A stretch of 64,000 bases of DNA from NCBI RefSeq assembly GCF_039975415.1, contig NZ_JBDWHD010000007.1. One strand, 5' to 3'. Below, in pieces: positions 1 to 8,231 of the stretch. The notes below the pieces were generated by a model. The model saw only the letters and a list, made by a program, of their open reading frames with translations, was not told the DNA's origin and did not search any database. This DNA is from Ascidiaceihabitans sp039975415 (GTDB lineage Bacteria; Pseudomonadota; Alphaproteobacteria; Rhodobacterales; Rhodobacteraceae). The stretch's first letter is position 1. Each line of letters begins with the position of its first letter. The position numbers and the translations under genes were made by a program.

Positions 1-1034
1 ACGGCATCGGGATCGGACCCTTCTTTGGGCGTGACAGATCGGGCGCCGAGTTGGCGTTGGAAAAACCCGCCAAGGCCGCCAGACGTGTCTGCACTGCGCG
101 ATGCAGCCAATGCGGTGCGTGCAGCCTGCGGAATGGTGCCTTGCAGTTCTGCCAGTTGGGTAACGCCATTTGGCGCGGCGTCGGACAATTCTGCAGGAAC
201 TTCGACGCCGGTTGACGCAAGATCATCAAGGGCGGCATCAAAAGGCGCACCGCTTTCTACAGCAGCGACAATGCGCGTGGCTGCAGCGCGTGCAAGGGCC
301 GCTTTGGCCGCCGCCTCGCTGGATTCTTCAACCAGACGTGCATCTGTCAGAAGGCGATCAATTTCTTCCTGCTGTTTGCGCGCCATGTCTTGCAGTTCGG
401 CAAAATCGGCATCGTAGTTCGGGGCGGATCCATCTGCTGTAGCGACGGGACGCTTTTCCAATGACTGGATGCGTTCGCCCAAGGCCGCGACAGAGTTTTC
501 TAATTCTGATGCATCAAACACTTCAACTGCCTCTGCGGCAGTGATTTGATCCTCAAGTGCGTCAATCTTTGCGTTTGCCGCGTTCAAAGCGCCTTGTAGG
601 TTGTCTATTTTTTCATTTGCAACCACGGCATCTGCACCCAGTCGCATGGACGGCGGTAAGACGTTATCAAGCAGATCAGCGCGTGCGGCCAAAAACCCAA
701 GAAGCGCTGCGATCACGCCCCCAATGACCAAAGGAACAGGGCTTTGCTGTTTTGGTTCAGGCTTAACCGGCGCGGGGGCTGGTTCGATTGATGTTGGTTC
801 TGATTGTGATGTCTCGTCGTCGCTTGCGGTATCTTCGTCTGGCATAACTGGCGTTTTGTCAGATGGATCGTCGGTCAAAGTGGGTTCTGAAGACGCATCA
901 ACATCGTCTGATTTTTCAGATGGTGCGTTTTGATCTGGGGATTCCAACCGAACGGGGGCGTCATCGTGCGAAGCAACATCTTTATCGCGGCCCATGTCAC
1001 TATCGCTGATCGTATCGTCTTTTTTCTCAGCCAC
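1..1034 (-). CDS. Mitofilin-like inner-membrane protein (COG4223 type), 3' end cut by window edge
   Basis: About 344 residues are visible and the C-terminus lies beyond base 1. The N-terminus is acidic and Pro/Ser-rich (residues 1-85), followed by one membrane segment containing VIGGVIAALLGFLAA, then a coiled-coil-forming region rich in Ala, Glu and Gln. This layout fits the alphaproteobacterial mitofilin-like family that follows hemD in many Rhodobacteraceae, where a role in envelope or heme-enzyme organisation is suspected but not proven. GTG at 1034 is chosen because GGAAGG lies 7 bases upstream; an in-frame GTG at 1040 is the alternative. It sits about 65 bases downstream of hemD, probably in one transcript. 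The family call is moderately sure; the function is inferred. Confidence 0.75.
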   Translation of the reverse strand, partial: MAEKKDDTISDSDMGRDKDVASHDDAPVRLESPDQNAPSEKSDDVDASSEPTLTDDPSDKTPVMPDEDTASDDETSQSEPTSIEPAPAPVKPEPKQQSPVPLVIGGVIAALLGFLAARADLLDNVLPPSMRLGADAVVANEKIDNLQGALNAANAKIDALEDQITAAEAVEVFDASELENSVAALGERIQSLEKRPVATADGSAPNYDADFAELQDMARKQQEEIDRLLTDARLVEESSEAAAKAALARAAATRIVAAVESGAPFDAALDDLASTGVEVPAELSDAAPNGVTQLAELQGTIPQAARTALAASRSADTSGGLGGFFQRQLGARSVTPKEGSDPDA

Positions 1035-1100
1035 TTTCACACCTTCCAGATTCTTCAACACGCGCACTTTTTGGTAGTCTACGCACCGCCCACCGAAGGC

Positions 1101-1817
1101 TCAACCCAAGGTCATCGAAAGCACTCGCTTTTTGACCTGTTTGACCATGTCCTGACGTGTGGGAAGCGCACAAACGCTCATGGATGTACAGATAGTATGG
1201 TTTAGCGCTTCTGCCACTGCCGTACTTAACGCGATAATGTGCAAAGGTGCCTTGCCATGATTCTGTGCGTCAAAATGCCGTGCTGTGCGGGGTGAGAACA
1301 GGGGAACTACAACAGGCGTTTCCCGGTCAAGCGCAATGCGGGCCTGACTGTTCAGGTCGTTTAGAGTTTGATCATAAAGCGCGATGTGTCGTGTGGGTAT
1401 TCCAGCTGCTGTCAAACGTTGCGCCACATCTCCGCGTGTATGAACGCCGGCGAAATGAATCAAAGGATCCTGCGGGGTGTGTGTTTTCAGAAATGCGACC
1501 AAGTCGTCGGCTGTGTGCGCAGTGTAGGTGACGCGCCAACCACGCGCTTGCGCAGCGCTTGCTGTTTTCTGACCAACGCAAAAAGCACTGCGTTCGTCGC
1601 CGCGTGATGCAAAACCAACAGCTTGGGCAGATGTGAACACGGCGCATTTTGCCAAAGGTTCCTTTGGGCGCAACGGTTTGATGGACATCAGGGGCGACAA
1701 GATTGGCACAATACGTGTCGTGATTTCGAACGGTAAATCGGACAAAAATGCGCGTGCGGCGTCGGAAGGACGCGTTAAAAGCAGAGAAACCTGCGGGTGC
1801 TTTGCATTGTTAGCCAC
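1101..1817 (-). CDS. hemD: Uroporphyrinogen-III synthase
   Basis: Predicted to cyclise hydroxymethylbilane to uroporphyrinogen III in the heme, cobalamin and bacteriochlorophyll pathway. The family marks are LLTRPSDAARAF at the N-terminus, VFTSAQAV near the middle of the first lobe, HFAG in the second lobe and LFSPRTARHF toward the end. Length, about 238 residues, suits the family. The reading frame stays open to 1871 but would then overlap the divergent tsaD start; GTG at 1817 is my choice, without a convincing Shine-Dalgarno, so the start is uncertain. The gene leads a transcript with the mitofilin-like gene. No hemC is adjacent here, although hemC and hemD are often neighbours. Confidence 0.85.
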   Translation of the reverse strand: MANNAKHPQVSLLLTRPSDAARAFLSDLPFEITTRIVPILSPLMSIKPLRPKEPLAKCAVFTSAQAVGFASRGDERSAFCVGQKTASAAQARGWRVTYTAHTADDLVAFLKTHTPQDPLIHFAGVHTRGDVAQRLTAAGIPTRHIALYDQTLNDLNSQARIALDRETPVVVPLFSPRTARHFDAQNHGKAPLHIIALSTAVAEALNHTICTSMSVCALPTRQDMVKQVKKRVLSMTLG

Positions 1818-1828
1818 GACACACGATG

Positions 1829-1843
1829 TTAATGGCTGTTTAG
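1829..1843. promoter_or_regulatory. Candidate CtrA box between hemD and tsaD
   Basis: The bases read TTAA, seven bases, TTAG, which is one base from the CtrA consensus TTAA-N7-TTAA known from Caulobacter and used in Rhodobacteraceae. It lies in the short divergent region just upstream of both starts. An eight-base gapped motif can occur by chance a few times in 64 kb, so this is only a candidate. Confidence 0.3.
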
Positions 1844-1864
1844 ATAGCGTGCAATGGACCCAAT

Positions 1865-2962
1865 TTGGCACATGACATCAATATTTTAGGGATCGAAAGC
1901 AGTTGCGATGATACTGCTGCGGCCATTGTGCGTGGTGTTCCAGGCGGGGCTGCGACGGTGGTATCGTCTGTTGTGGTCGGACAAACAGAACTGCACGCTG
2001 CCTTTGGAGGCGTTGTGCCGGAAATCGCTGCGCGGGCCCATGTTGAGAAGCTTGATGTTAGCGTGAAGCAGGCTTTGACCGATGCAAACCTTGAACTGTC
2101 GCAGATTGATGCAATTGGCGTCACGGCAGGGCCGGGCCTGATTGGTGGCGTAGTGTCCGGGGTAATGCTGGCCAAGGGGTTGAGTGCCGCGACGGGTTTA
2201 CCCCTTTACGGGGTCAATCACCTTGCAGGTCATGCCCTGACGCCAAGACTGACTGATAATGTCACGTTTCCCTATGTGATGCTTTTGGTGTCAGGAGGGC
2301 ACTGTCAGTTTTTGATTGTTGAGGATGCAAGCACATTTCGCCGTCTGGGGGGCACGATTGACGATGCGCCGGGGGAAGCTTTTGATAAAGTGGCCCGATT
2401 GATCGGTTTGCCGCAACCCGGCGGACCCTCCATCGAAGCATGCGCGAAAGCGGGCAATCCCCGACGTTTTACGCTGCCGCGTCCATTGTTGGATCGGCCC
2501 GGATGCGATTTGTCATTTTCAGGCTTGAAGACAGCGACCCTTCGGGCGCGTGACGGCGTTATAGCACAGCAAGGTGGCCTGACCGAAACGGATCAATCTG
2601 ATCTTGCGGCCAGCTTTCAGGCCGCCGTTGCAGATGTATTGGCGGAAAAATCCAGACGCGCTTTGATGTCGTATCTAGATCTAAGTCCTGCGCGGCCCAC
2701 GTTGTGTGTTGCAGGTGGTGTTGCAGCAAATGCATCTATTCGGTCCCTATTAGAGACTGTTTGTACGCAGTTAGGTGTGCAATTTGTGGCACCGCCGTTG
2801 CGCCTTTGCACGGACAACGCAGCGATGATTGCTTACGCGGCACTGGCGCAAATGCCGGATCGGGACGCGGATGGTTTTGATCTATCTGCGCGTCCGCGGT
2901 GGCCTTTGGATAAATCCAGCCCTGCGATGTTGGGAAGCGGTAAAAAGGGGGCCAAGGCGTGA
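1865..2962 (+). CDS. tsaD: tRNA N6-adenosine threonylcarbamoyltransferase
   Basis: Transfers the threonylcarbamoyl group from TsaC product to A37 of ANN-decoding tRNAs, together with TsaB and TsaE (t6A pathway, cytoplasm). The ASKHA-fold marks are clear: ILGIESSCDDTAAA at the N-terminus, the metal-binding HLAGHA near residue 120, LVSGGHCQ near 140, DDAPGEAFDKVAR near 165 and GGVAANASIR near 285. The 365 residues suit the family. The start is TTG at 1865: no in-frame ATG precedes the ILGIESS motif and the out-of-frame ATG at 1854 does not help. The stop overlaps the gpsA start by four bases, which points to translational coupling. Confidence 0.96.
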   Translation: MAHDINILGIESSCDDTAAAIVRGVPGGAATVVSSVVVGQTELHAAFGGVVPEIAARAHVEKLDVSVKQALTDANLELSQIDAIGVTAGPGLIGGVVSGVMLAKGLSAATGLPLYGVNHLAGHALTPRLTDNVTFPYVMLLVSGGHCQFLIVEDASTFRRLGGTIDDAPGEAFDKVARLIGLPQPGGPSIEACAKAGNPRRFTLPRPLLDRPGCDLSFSGLKTATLRARDGVIAQQGGLTETDQSDLAASFQAAVADVLAEKSRRALMSYLDLSPARPTLCVAGGVAANASIRSLLETVCTQLGVQFVAPPLRLCTDNAAMIAYAALAQMPDRDADGFDLSARPRWPLDKSSPAMLGSGKKGAKA

Positions 2963-3912
2963 GCATTCTGGTGGTTGGCGCGGGTGCATTTGGAACAAGC
3001 TTGGCAATTTCTCTTGGGCGACAAGGTCCTGTGTCGCTTTGGGCGCGTGACCCGCAGCACATTGCCGAAATGCAGGCCACGCGTCGCAATACACGGCGCT
3101 TGCCCGGGGCAAATTTCCCCGACCCTTTGACTGTCACCGCGACGTTGCAAGATGCGCAAACGGTTTTGCTGGCGGTTCCAGCTCAGAAACTGTCTGGCGT
3201 GTTAACAGAAAACCGAGACTTGTTCGCCGGCAAATACCTTGTGGCCTGCTGTAAGGGAATTGATAGAGAAACAGGGTTGGGCGCTTGCGACACCATTGCG
3301 GCTTCTGTTCCTACTGCAATCCCCGCCGTCCTAACGGGCCCAAGTTTTGCAGCCGATCTTGCAGTCGGTTTGCCGACCGCTTTAACGCTTGCCTGTGCTG
3401 ACAGTGATGTCGGTAGAATATTGCAAAAACAGCTGTCTACACCTGTTTTACGCTTGTACCGAACGACGGATACCAGGGGCGCTGAATTGGGTGGGGCATT
3501 GAAGAATGTCATGGCGATCGCTTGCGGTGTCGCTGTTGGCGCAGGTCTTGGGCACAGCGCCCGTGCGGCGCTTATGACGCGCGGATTTGCAGAAATGATA
3601 CGTTTTGCTGTTCAATATGGAGCGGATTCTGCAACACTTTCTGGCCTGTCAGGCTTTGGCGATTTGGCTTTGACCTGCACGTCGGAAGGTTCACGGAATT
3701 ATCAGTTTGGTGTTGCGCTTGGGTCTGGGCAGTCGTTTGATCGAAACACGACGGTTGAAGGTGCAAGCACTGCGCTTGCGATGAAGAAAATTGCTTTGCA
3801 TCAAAATCTGGACATGCCGATCACACAGACTGTGGCACGTTTGGTAGAGAAAAAAGCAGATGTGCAAACTGCAATTGAGCATCTGCTATCACGTCCTTTG
3901 AAGGAGGAATAA
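2959..3912 (+). CDS. gpsA: Glycerol-3-phosphate dehydrogenase [NAD(P)+]
   Basis: Reduces dihydroxyacetone phosphate to sn-glycerol 3-phosphate for phospholipid synthesis. It starts with the nucleotide-binding motif VVGAGAFGTSLA, has the CCKGID stretch near residue 95, and the catalytic-lysine segment GGALKNVMAIACG near residue 180. Length 317 is a little short of the typical 330 but complete. The start is GTG at 2959, overlapping the tsaD stop (GTGA). The gene continues the tsaD operon, and the YciI-like gene follows two bases after its stop with a strong AGGAGG. Confidence 0.96.
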   Translation: MSILVVGAGAFGTSLAISLGRQGPVSLWARDPQHIAEMQATRRNTRRLPGANFPDPLTVTATLQDAQTVLLAVPAQKLSGVLTENRDLFAGKYLVACCKGIDRETGLGACDTIAASVPTAIPAVLTGPSFAADLAVGLPTALTLACADSDVGRILQKQLSTPVLRLYRTTDTRGAELGGALKNVMAIACGVAVGAGLGHSARAALMTRGFAEMIRFAVQYGADSATLSGLSGFGDLALTCTSEGSRNYQFGVALGSGQSFDRNTTVEGASTALAMKKIALHQNLDMPITQTVARLVEKKADVQTAIEHLLSRPLKEE

Positions 3913-3913
3913 T

Positions 3914-4186
3914 ATGCTGGTTGCTTTGATGGCTTACGACAAAAAAGGTGCGCTTGATGTGCGAAAAGCCAATCGGGATGCGCATGTCGCATATCTGAAA
4001 AGTTCTGACGCGGTGGTGCAGGCTGGCCCATTCTTGGACGAGGCGGGCGACATGTGTGGATCGCTGATCGTGCTGGATGTTCCGGATATGGACGCGGCCA
4101 ACCAATGGGTCGCGGGCGATCCTTACGGTCAGGCGGGTTTGTTCAGTGAAGTCACCCTTATGCCGTGGAACAAGGTGATTGGGTGA
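3914..4186 (+). CDS. YciI family protein
   Basis: A 90-residue small alpha/beta protein of the YciI family (ferredoxin-like fold). It opens MLVALMAYDKKGALDVRKANR and contains HVAYLKSS and the conserved AGPFLDEAGDMCGSLIVLD stretch. The family has a His/Asp pair proposed to be catalytic but no settled substrate. AGGAGG stands 4 bases before the ATG and within the end of gpsA. Its stop overlaps the ATG of the EVE-domain gene by one base (TGATG). It is the fourth gene of a tsaD-gpsA-yciI-EVE transcript. The function is unknown. Confidence 0.9.
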   Translation: MLVALMAYDKKGALDVRKANRDAHVAYLKSSDAVVQAGPFLDEAGDMCGSLIVLDVPDMDAANQWVAGDPYGQAGLFSEVTLMPWNKVIG

Positions 4187-4605
4187 TGGCCTACTGGTTG
4201 TTCAAATCTGAACCGTCAACCTGGAGCTGGGATCAACAGGTTGCCAAGGGACGTACGGGTGAAGAATGGGACGGAGTCAGAAATTATCAGGCCCGAAACT
4301 TCATGCGCGAGATGAAGATCGGTGATCTTGGGTTCTTTTACCATTCCCAAAAAGAGAAGGCGATTGTCGGGATCATCGAAGTTTGCGCCACGGCACACCC
4401 GGACAGCACAACGGATGACGAATGCTGGGACTGTGTGGACATCAGGGCGGTTAAGCCCGTTGTGCATTCCGTATCATTGGACATGATCAAAGCGGACGGA
4501 CGGTTGGACGACATGATTTTGGTAAAAAACTCGCGCTTGTCTGTGCAGCCTGTTCAAGAATCTGAATGGGAAATTGTATGTGAGTTGGCGGGAATTTCGC
4601 CCTGA
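4186..4605 (+). CDS. EVE domain-containing protein (thymocyte nuclear protein 1 type)
   Basis: The product of 139 residues starts MAYWLFKSEPSTWSWD, which is the diagnostic opening of the EVE domain, a PUA-like fold that binds modified bases such as 5-methylcytosine in DNA or RNA. WDGVRNYQARNFMREM and GFFYHSQKEKAIVGI are further conserved parts. The reading frame is open from 4165, but the ATG at 4186, overlapping the preceding stop, matches the family start. It is the last gene of its operon and a weak hairpin follows. The biological target is not known from sequence. Confidence 0.92.
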   Translation: MAYWLFKSEPSTWSWDQQVAKGRTGEEWDGVRNYQARNFMREMKIGDLGFFYHSQKEKAIVGIIEVCATAHPDSTTDDECWDCVDIRAVKPVVHSVSLDMIKADGRLDDMILVKNSRLSVQPVQESEWEIVCELAGISP

Positions 4606-4616
4606 TTTCAGGTTGG

Positions 4617-4636
4617 AAAGGCGCATCGACGCCTTT
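4617..4636 (+). terminator. Weak hairpin terminator after the tsaD operon
   Basis: AAAGGCG and CGCCTTT form a seven-base-pair stem with a six-base loop just past the EVE gene stop. The downstream tract (GATATTG) is poor in T, so it may terminate weakly or need Rho. Confidence 0.4.
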
Positions 4637-4675
4637 GATATTGCTGACGGGCTGTAGATTGAATTTGATATGAAA

Positions 4676-4704
4676 AAGGGTTCTGGCGCTGCGCCAGAAC
4701 CCTT
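4676..4704 (-). terminator. Strong inverted repeat with a T tract on the minus strand
   Basis: The 29 bases are a near-perfect palindrome: a 14-base arm on each side of one central T, with core GGGTTCTGGCGC. On the minus strand it is followed by five T residues, giving a textbook intrinsic terminator for leftward transcription. A separate terminator already serves the DUF2853 gene at 4834-4870, so this one may end a short transcript arising from 4706-4833. Confidence 0.6.
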
Positions 4705-4833
4705 AATCACCCCGCGTGCTCCCATAGCCACCACACACGTTACAAAATTCGGTTCTAGCCATACTGGCCGGATGAATATGTGTACCACCCCACGTGGGAA
4801 AATGCAATTTTTGAGTGCATCAAAGCGTATTCA

Positions 4834-4870
4834 ATAAAAAAAGACCCGCTTAACCAAGCGGATCTTTATT
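4834..4870 (-). terminator. Intrinsic terminator of the DUF2853 gene
   Basis: Read leftward, GATCCGCTT pairs with AAGCGGGTC (one G-T type mismatch) around a short loop and is followed by seven T residues. It begins about 16 bases after the stop of the gene ending at 4887. Confidence 0.7.
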
Positions 4871-4886
4871 AAGCATGATCAGATGA

Positions 4887-5228
4887 TTAGCCGTAAACGG
4901 ATTCTTTGCCGAAGTGCTTCGTCAGCATGTAGTAGACGACAGCGCGATATTTGTTGCGTTCGGATTTACCGTACACTTCGATCACTTTGTTGATCGCATC
5001 CATCAGTTCCGGACCATCAGCGAGGCCAAGCTTTTTCTTTAAGAAGTTCTCTTTGACTGTTTCAAGCTCTGAGGCTTGGCTGCCCGCAACGGTTGATGCG
5101 TCGGCATTGTAGATGGCCGGCCCACAACCAATTGTAACCTTCGTTAGCAGATCCATATCAGGTGCCATGCCACATTTGTTTTTCAGATCGTCGGCGTATT
5201 GCGCGATCAAGTCATCTCTCTTGCCCAT
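4887..5228 (-). CDS. DUF2853 family protein
   Basis: A 113-residue, Lys-rich soluble protein opening MGKRDDLIAQYADDLKNKCG, with FLKKKLGL and the C-terminal segment YYMLTKHFGKESVY. These match the small DUF2853 family found in alphaproteobacteria and Bacteroidetes; its members have a compact helical fold and no known activity. GGGAG lies 6 bases before the ATG. It is monocistronic: it has its own terminator and a 260-base upstream region shared with the divergent gmd. It has no signal peptide or membrane segment. The family call is good; the function is unknown. Confidence 0.88.
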   Translation of the reverse strand: MGKRDDLIAQYADDLKNKCGMAPDMDLLTKVTIGCGPAIYNADASTVAGSQASELETVKENFLKKKLGLADGPELMDAINKVIEVYGKSERNKYRAVVYYMLTKHFGKESVYG

Positions 5229-5339
5229 TGAATTCTCCCACCTTGGACTTGGCCCTTAATTTGGGCTCATGAATTAGATTAGTGAGCAATCCTGCCAAAA
5301 CAAAGGGAAATTTTCAGATCGCTTTCCCCCTGTGTGATG

Positions 5340-5484
5340 GCGCCCTTTGTGGTCTCGACGCATCCGGGCATCAGAACGCCAAGCACCTTATTTTCAATGA
5401 GGATTTCGCAACGCGAATCGGTGATAGCTAACTATTGCAGGTGGGTCCTGTTGGTTTTAGGTAGAATGGAAACACAAAGGGCGC
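5340..5484. repeat. Widely spaced 12-base inverted repeat upstream of gmd
   Basis: GCGCCCTTTGTG at 5340-5351 is the exact reverse complement of CACAAAGGGCGC at 5473-5484. The second arm contains the gmd Shine-Dalgarno (AAAGG) and ends 4 bases before its ATG. If the transcript covers both arms the first could sequester the ribosome binding site. This is the main structure I see in the 260-base intergenic region between the DUF2853 gene and gmd. Confidence 0.45.
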
Positions 5485-5488
5485 ACCG

Positions 5489-6607
5489 ATGAAAAAAGCA
5501 TTGATTACCGGCATCACAGGTCAAGATGGGTCCTATCTGGCCGAGTTTCTACTGGCCAAAGGGTACGAAGTGCATGGGATCAAGCGGCGGTCATCATCGT
5601 TTAACACACAGCGCATAGACCACATTTTTGAAGATCCCCACGTACCGGATGCGCGGCTGAAGTTGCACTATGGGGATCTAACAGATTCCTCAAATCTGAC
5701 GCGTATTATTGAACAGGTACAGCCTGATGAAGTTTACAATCTTGGGGCGCAAAGCCACGTCGCCGTTAGTTTTGAGAGCCCGGAATACACGGCGGATGTC
5801 AGCGGCTTGGGCACGTTACGGATTTTGGAGGCGATCAGGCTGTTGGGTTTAGAAAAGGCGACACGGTTTTATCAGGCGTCGACATCTGAATTGTACGGCC
5901 TCGTTCAGGAGACGCCTCAACGTGAAACGACACCATTCTATCCGCGAAGCCCTTACGCTGTAGCGAAATTGTACAGCTATTGGATGACGGTAAACTATCG
6001 TGAAGCCTATGGCATGTATGCGTGCAACGGAATTCTGTTCAACCATGAAAGCCCACGCCGTGGTGAGACTTTTGTAACCCGTAAAATCACGCGATCACTG
6101 TGCAATATCGCACTTGGGTTAGAGCCGTGTTTATACATGGGAAACATTGATGCATTGCGTGATTGGGGGCATGCTAAAGACTATGTCCGAATGCAATGGA
6201 TGATGCTGCAGCAAGAAGAACCGGACGATTTTGTAATTGCAACCGGCAAGCAATATTCTGTGCGTCAGTTCATTGAATGGTCCGCTGCCGAGCTTGGTAT
6301 TACATTGCGATACGAAGGGAGTGGCGTTGACGAAATTGGTATTGTTGAAAAAATCGAAGGTGATCAGGCACCCAAGCTTAGCGTGGGTGATGTGATTTTG
6401 CGTATTGATCCAAGATATTTCCGGCCGGCAGAGGTCGAAACCCTCTTGGGTGATCCGTCAAAGGCGAAAGAAAAACTGGGATGGGTGCCCGAAATATCGA
6501 CACATGAGATGTGTGTGGAAATGGTTTCGGAAGATCTGCGTATCGCGAAGCAAAGCGCGTTATTGCGTGCACATGGGTATAATGCGGCGTTGAGTACTGA
6601 AAAATAG
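5489..6607 (+). CDS. gmd: GDP-mannose 4,6-dehydratase
   Basis: Converts GDP-mannose to GDP-4-keto-6-deoxymannose, the entry to GDP-fucose, GDP-rhamnose and GDP-perosamine for surface polysaccharides. It is an extended short-chain dehydrogenase: GITGQDGSYLAEFLL binds NADP, YQASTSELYG holds the catalytic Thr, and YPRSPYAVAKLYSYW the Tyr/Lys pair; ILFNHESPRRGETFV and WGHAKDYV are family signatures. Length 372 is normal. AAAGG lies 8 bases before the ATG. No GDP-fucose synthase or glycosyltransferase is next to it, so the sugar made cannot be told from context. It converges on fliP with only five bases between the stops. Confidence 0.96.
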   Translation: MKKALITGITGQDGSYLAEFLLAKGYEVHGIKRRSSSFNTQRIDHIFEDPHVPDARLKLHYGDLTDSSNLTRIIEQVQPDEVYNLGAQSHVAVSFESPEYTADVSGLGTLRILEAIRLLGLEKATRFYQASTSELYGLVQETPQRETTPFYPRSPYAVAKLYSYWMTVNYREAYGMYACNGILFNHESPRRGETFVTRKITRSLCNIALGLEPCLYMGNIDALRDWGHAKDYVRMQWMMLQQEEPDDFVIATGKQYSVRQFIEWSAAELGITLRYEGSGVDEIGIVEKIEGDQAPKLSVGDVILRIDPRYFRPAEVETLLGDPSKAKEKLGWVPEISTHEMCVEMVSEDLRIAKQSALLRAHGYNAALSTEK

Positions 6608-6612
6608 TCTCG

Positions 6613-7338
6613 CTAGAAGTAACTTCGAACAAGACTGCCTGCAATCAAGCTCCACCCGTCGGCAACTACAAAAAACGCCAACTTAAAGGGTAGTGAAACG
6701 ATTGCGGGCGGGACCATCATCATGCCCATCGACATCAGTACCGCTGCCGCGACCAAGTCGATAATCAAGAATGGCAAGAAAATCAAAAATCCGATTTGGA
6801 ATGCCCGCGATATTTCCGACAAAAGAAAACTTGGAATAAGCACAGATATCGGCGCTTCCGGGGATAGTTCTTGGCCTTGGGTATCAGGCCGAAGGTCCGC
6901 CATCGCCATAAAAGTATCAGGATCTAAACGCGCCGCCATGAACACGCGGAACGGTTCCAAAGTGCGCACGAATGCCGTTTCAGCGTCGATTTGTTCGTTT
7001 GTAAGAGGTTGTAGGCCATTAACCCACGCTTCGTTGAAAACCGGTTCCATTATGAAATAGGTAAGAAACAGTGCAAGACTTACGATCATCATATTGGGCG
7101 GTGATGCCTGAAGGCCGATCGCTTGCCGTAAGATAGACAATACGGTTACCAAAAACGGGAAACACGTAACCATTATTGCCAACCCGGGTGCCAGGCTTAA
7201 AACGGTTATTAAGGCAAAGAGTTGTAGTGTTCTGGCGCTTATCGATCCATCATCTCCCAAAGACACCGAGAGGTCTTGCGCCAACGAGACGCTCGGCCAA
7301 ATCATGGTTAATGCGATGATCAGAAAAAGACGGTGCAT
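6613..7338 (-). CDS. fliP: Flagellar type III export gate protein FliP
   Basis: The core of the flagellar export gate, in the inner membrane with FliQ, FliR, FlhA and FlhB. The 241 residues begin with a cleavable signal (residues 1-20, ending SLAQ), as is usual for FliP. They contain the family signature LSLAPGLAIMVTCFPF, PPNMMIVSLALFLTYFIM and the C-terminal SMGMMMVPPAIVSLPFKLAFF. It is the last gene of the leftward fliF-fliH-fliN-fliP unit, seven bases after fliN. Four hydrophobic segments are visible. Confidence 0.97.
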   Translation of the reverse strand: MHRLFLIIALTMIWPSVSLAQDLSVSLGDDGSISARTLQLFALITVLSLAPGLAIMVTCFPFLVTVLSILRQAIGLQASPPNMMIVSLALFLTYFIMEPVFNEAWVNGLQPLTNEQIDAETAFVRTLEPFRVFMAARLDPDTFMAMADLRPDTQGQELSPEAPISVLIPSFLLSEISRAFQIGFLIFLPFLIIDLVAAAVLMSMGMMMVPPAIVSLPFKLAFFVVADGWSLIAGSLVRSYF

Positions 7339-7345
7339 CTGATTT

Positions 7346-7639
7346 TTAGGAGTCAGATTGTAAGTTTATGATTTCGGTCAGGCGCACGACAAGCTGTCCA
7401 GAGTCCGACTTGTCATCCTCTTCCAGCATTCCACGGGCGATCAGCTTGTCTCCGACAAACAAATCGACTGGATCATCTATTCGTTTGTCCAATGTTAAAA
7501 CAGCATTTGTCCCAAGCATCACCAAATCCCGGACCAAGGGACGTGCCTTCCCAACGGAAACGGTGATCTCGATGGGAACCGAAGTGAAAGGGTTGTTGGT
7601 GTCAGAAGCGAGAGTTTTGGGTTCAGGAATATCATTCAT
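7346..7639 (-). CDS. fliN: Flagellar motor switch protein FliN-like (SpoA domain)
   Basis: A 97-residue C-ring component. After a short acidic leader it carries a SpoA domain: VPIEITVSVGKARPLVRDL, then the DPVDLFVGDKLIARGML strand pair. The frame is open to 7699, but ATG at 7639 is right: AGGA stands 8 bases before it and fliH ends just upstream. It would bind FliM/FliG, which are not in this window, and FliH. It lies between fliH and fliP in one unit. Confidence 0.9.
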   Translation of the reverse strand: MNDIPEPKTLASDTNNPFTSVPIEITVSVGKARPLVRDLVMLGTNAVLTLDKRIDDPVDLFVGDKLIARGMLEEDDKSDSGQLVVRLTEIINLQSDS

Positions 7640-7640
7640 A

Positions 7641-8231
7641 TCAAGAGTCCTGCCCTGTTGCAGTGAAGAAATTGTTAAAGGCAGCGCCAACAGTCTCAAT
7701 TACGTGGTCAAGATCAATCTCTCGTTCCTCCACCCCAATTCGCAAAAAGACCTGTCCATCACTCAAGTTGGGGTCTGGGACCATGACAAATGGCGATTCC
7801 AGTTCGTTTTCGATCAGCGTTTCGATGGTTTCTAGGTTTACTGGTGAAACAGTAATTTCGATTACTTGATCAGTTTGTACGCGGACCATGTCGGTAAGTT
7901 GGGCGACCAAATGGGGTCCAAGCGAATGACGTGCAACTTCGGGCAGCAGAGTAGCAACGACGTCTGAAAATAGAGGTTCCAAAGACTTGGTTAATGTGCT
8001 TCTTGCTTCGTGGTAGGAAAAAGAAACTTCTTGCAAATTTTTGGCAAGATCCGAACTTATCCGTGTCTTTGTTGCAACTTGCGCATTCACTGCATCGTCC
8101 CAACCAGCTTGATAGCCTTTTTCAAAAGAATCGAGCTTCTGATTTTCAATTTCAACATCGTTCAATGAAATGTTGACGTCTCGGCCAAGAGTTTTTGGTC
8201 CAAAATCCTGATAAAGATGTGCAATCGACAT
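7641..8231 (-). CDS. fliH: FliH-like regulator of the flagellar export ATPase
   Basis: A 196-residue cytoplasmic protein between fliF and fliN, the usual place for fliH. The central part (about residues 30-90) is polar and helical, suited to a coiled coil, and the C-terminal half (residues 95-190) has the alternating strand/helix pattern of FliH/V-ATPase E-type domains (LPEVARHSLGPHLVAQL, LSDGQVFLRIGVEEREIDLD). FliH dimers bind and restrain FliI. The start overlaps the fliF stop by one base (TAATG). Sequence identity within this family is always low, so position carries part of the weight. Confidence 0.82.
   Translation of the reverse strand: MSIAHLYQDFGPKTLGRDVNISLNDVEIENQKLDSFEKGYQAGWDDAVNAQVATKTRISSDLAKNLQEVSFSYHEARSTLTKSLEPLFSDVVATLLPEVARHSLGPHLVAQLTDMVRVQTDQVIEITVSPVNLETIETLIENELESPFVMVPDPNLSDGQVFLRIGVEEREIDLDHVIETVGAAFNNFFTATGQDS

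Noticed and set aside
4474..4788. Open frame of 104 codons on the minus strand over the EVE gene and its terminator
   Set aside because: It runs through the tsaD-operon terminator and the strong palindrome, has no ribosome site and resembles no protein.
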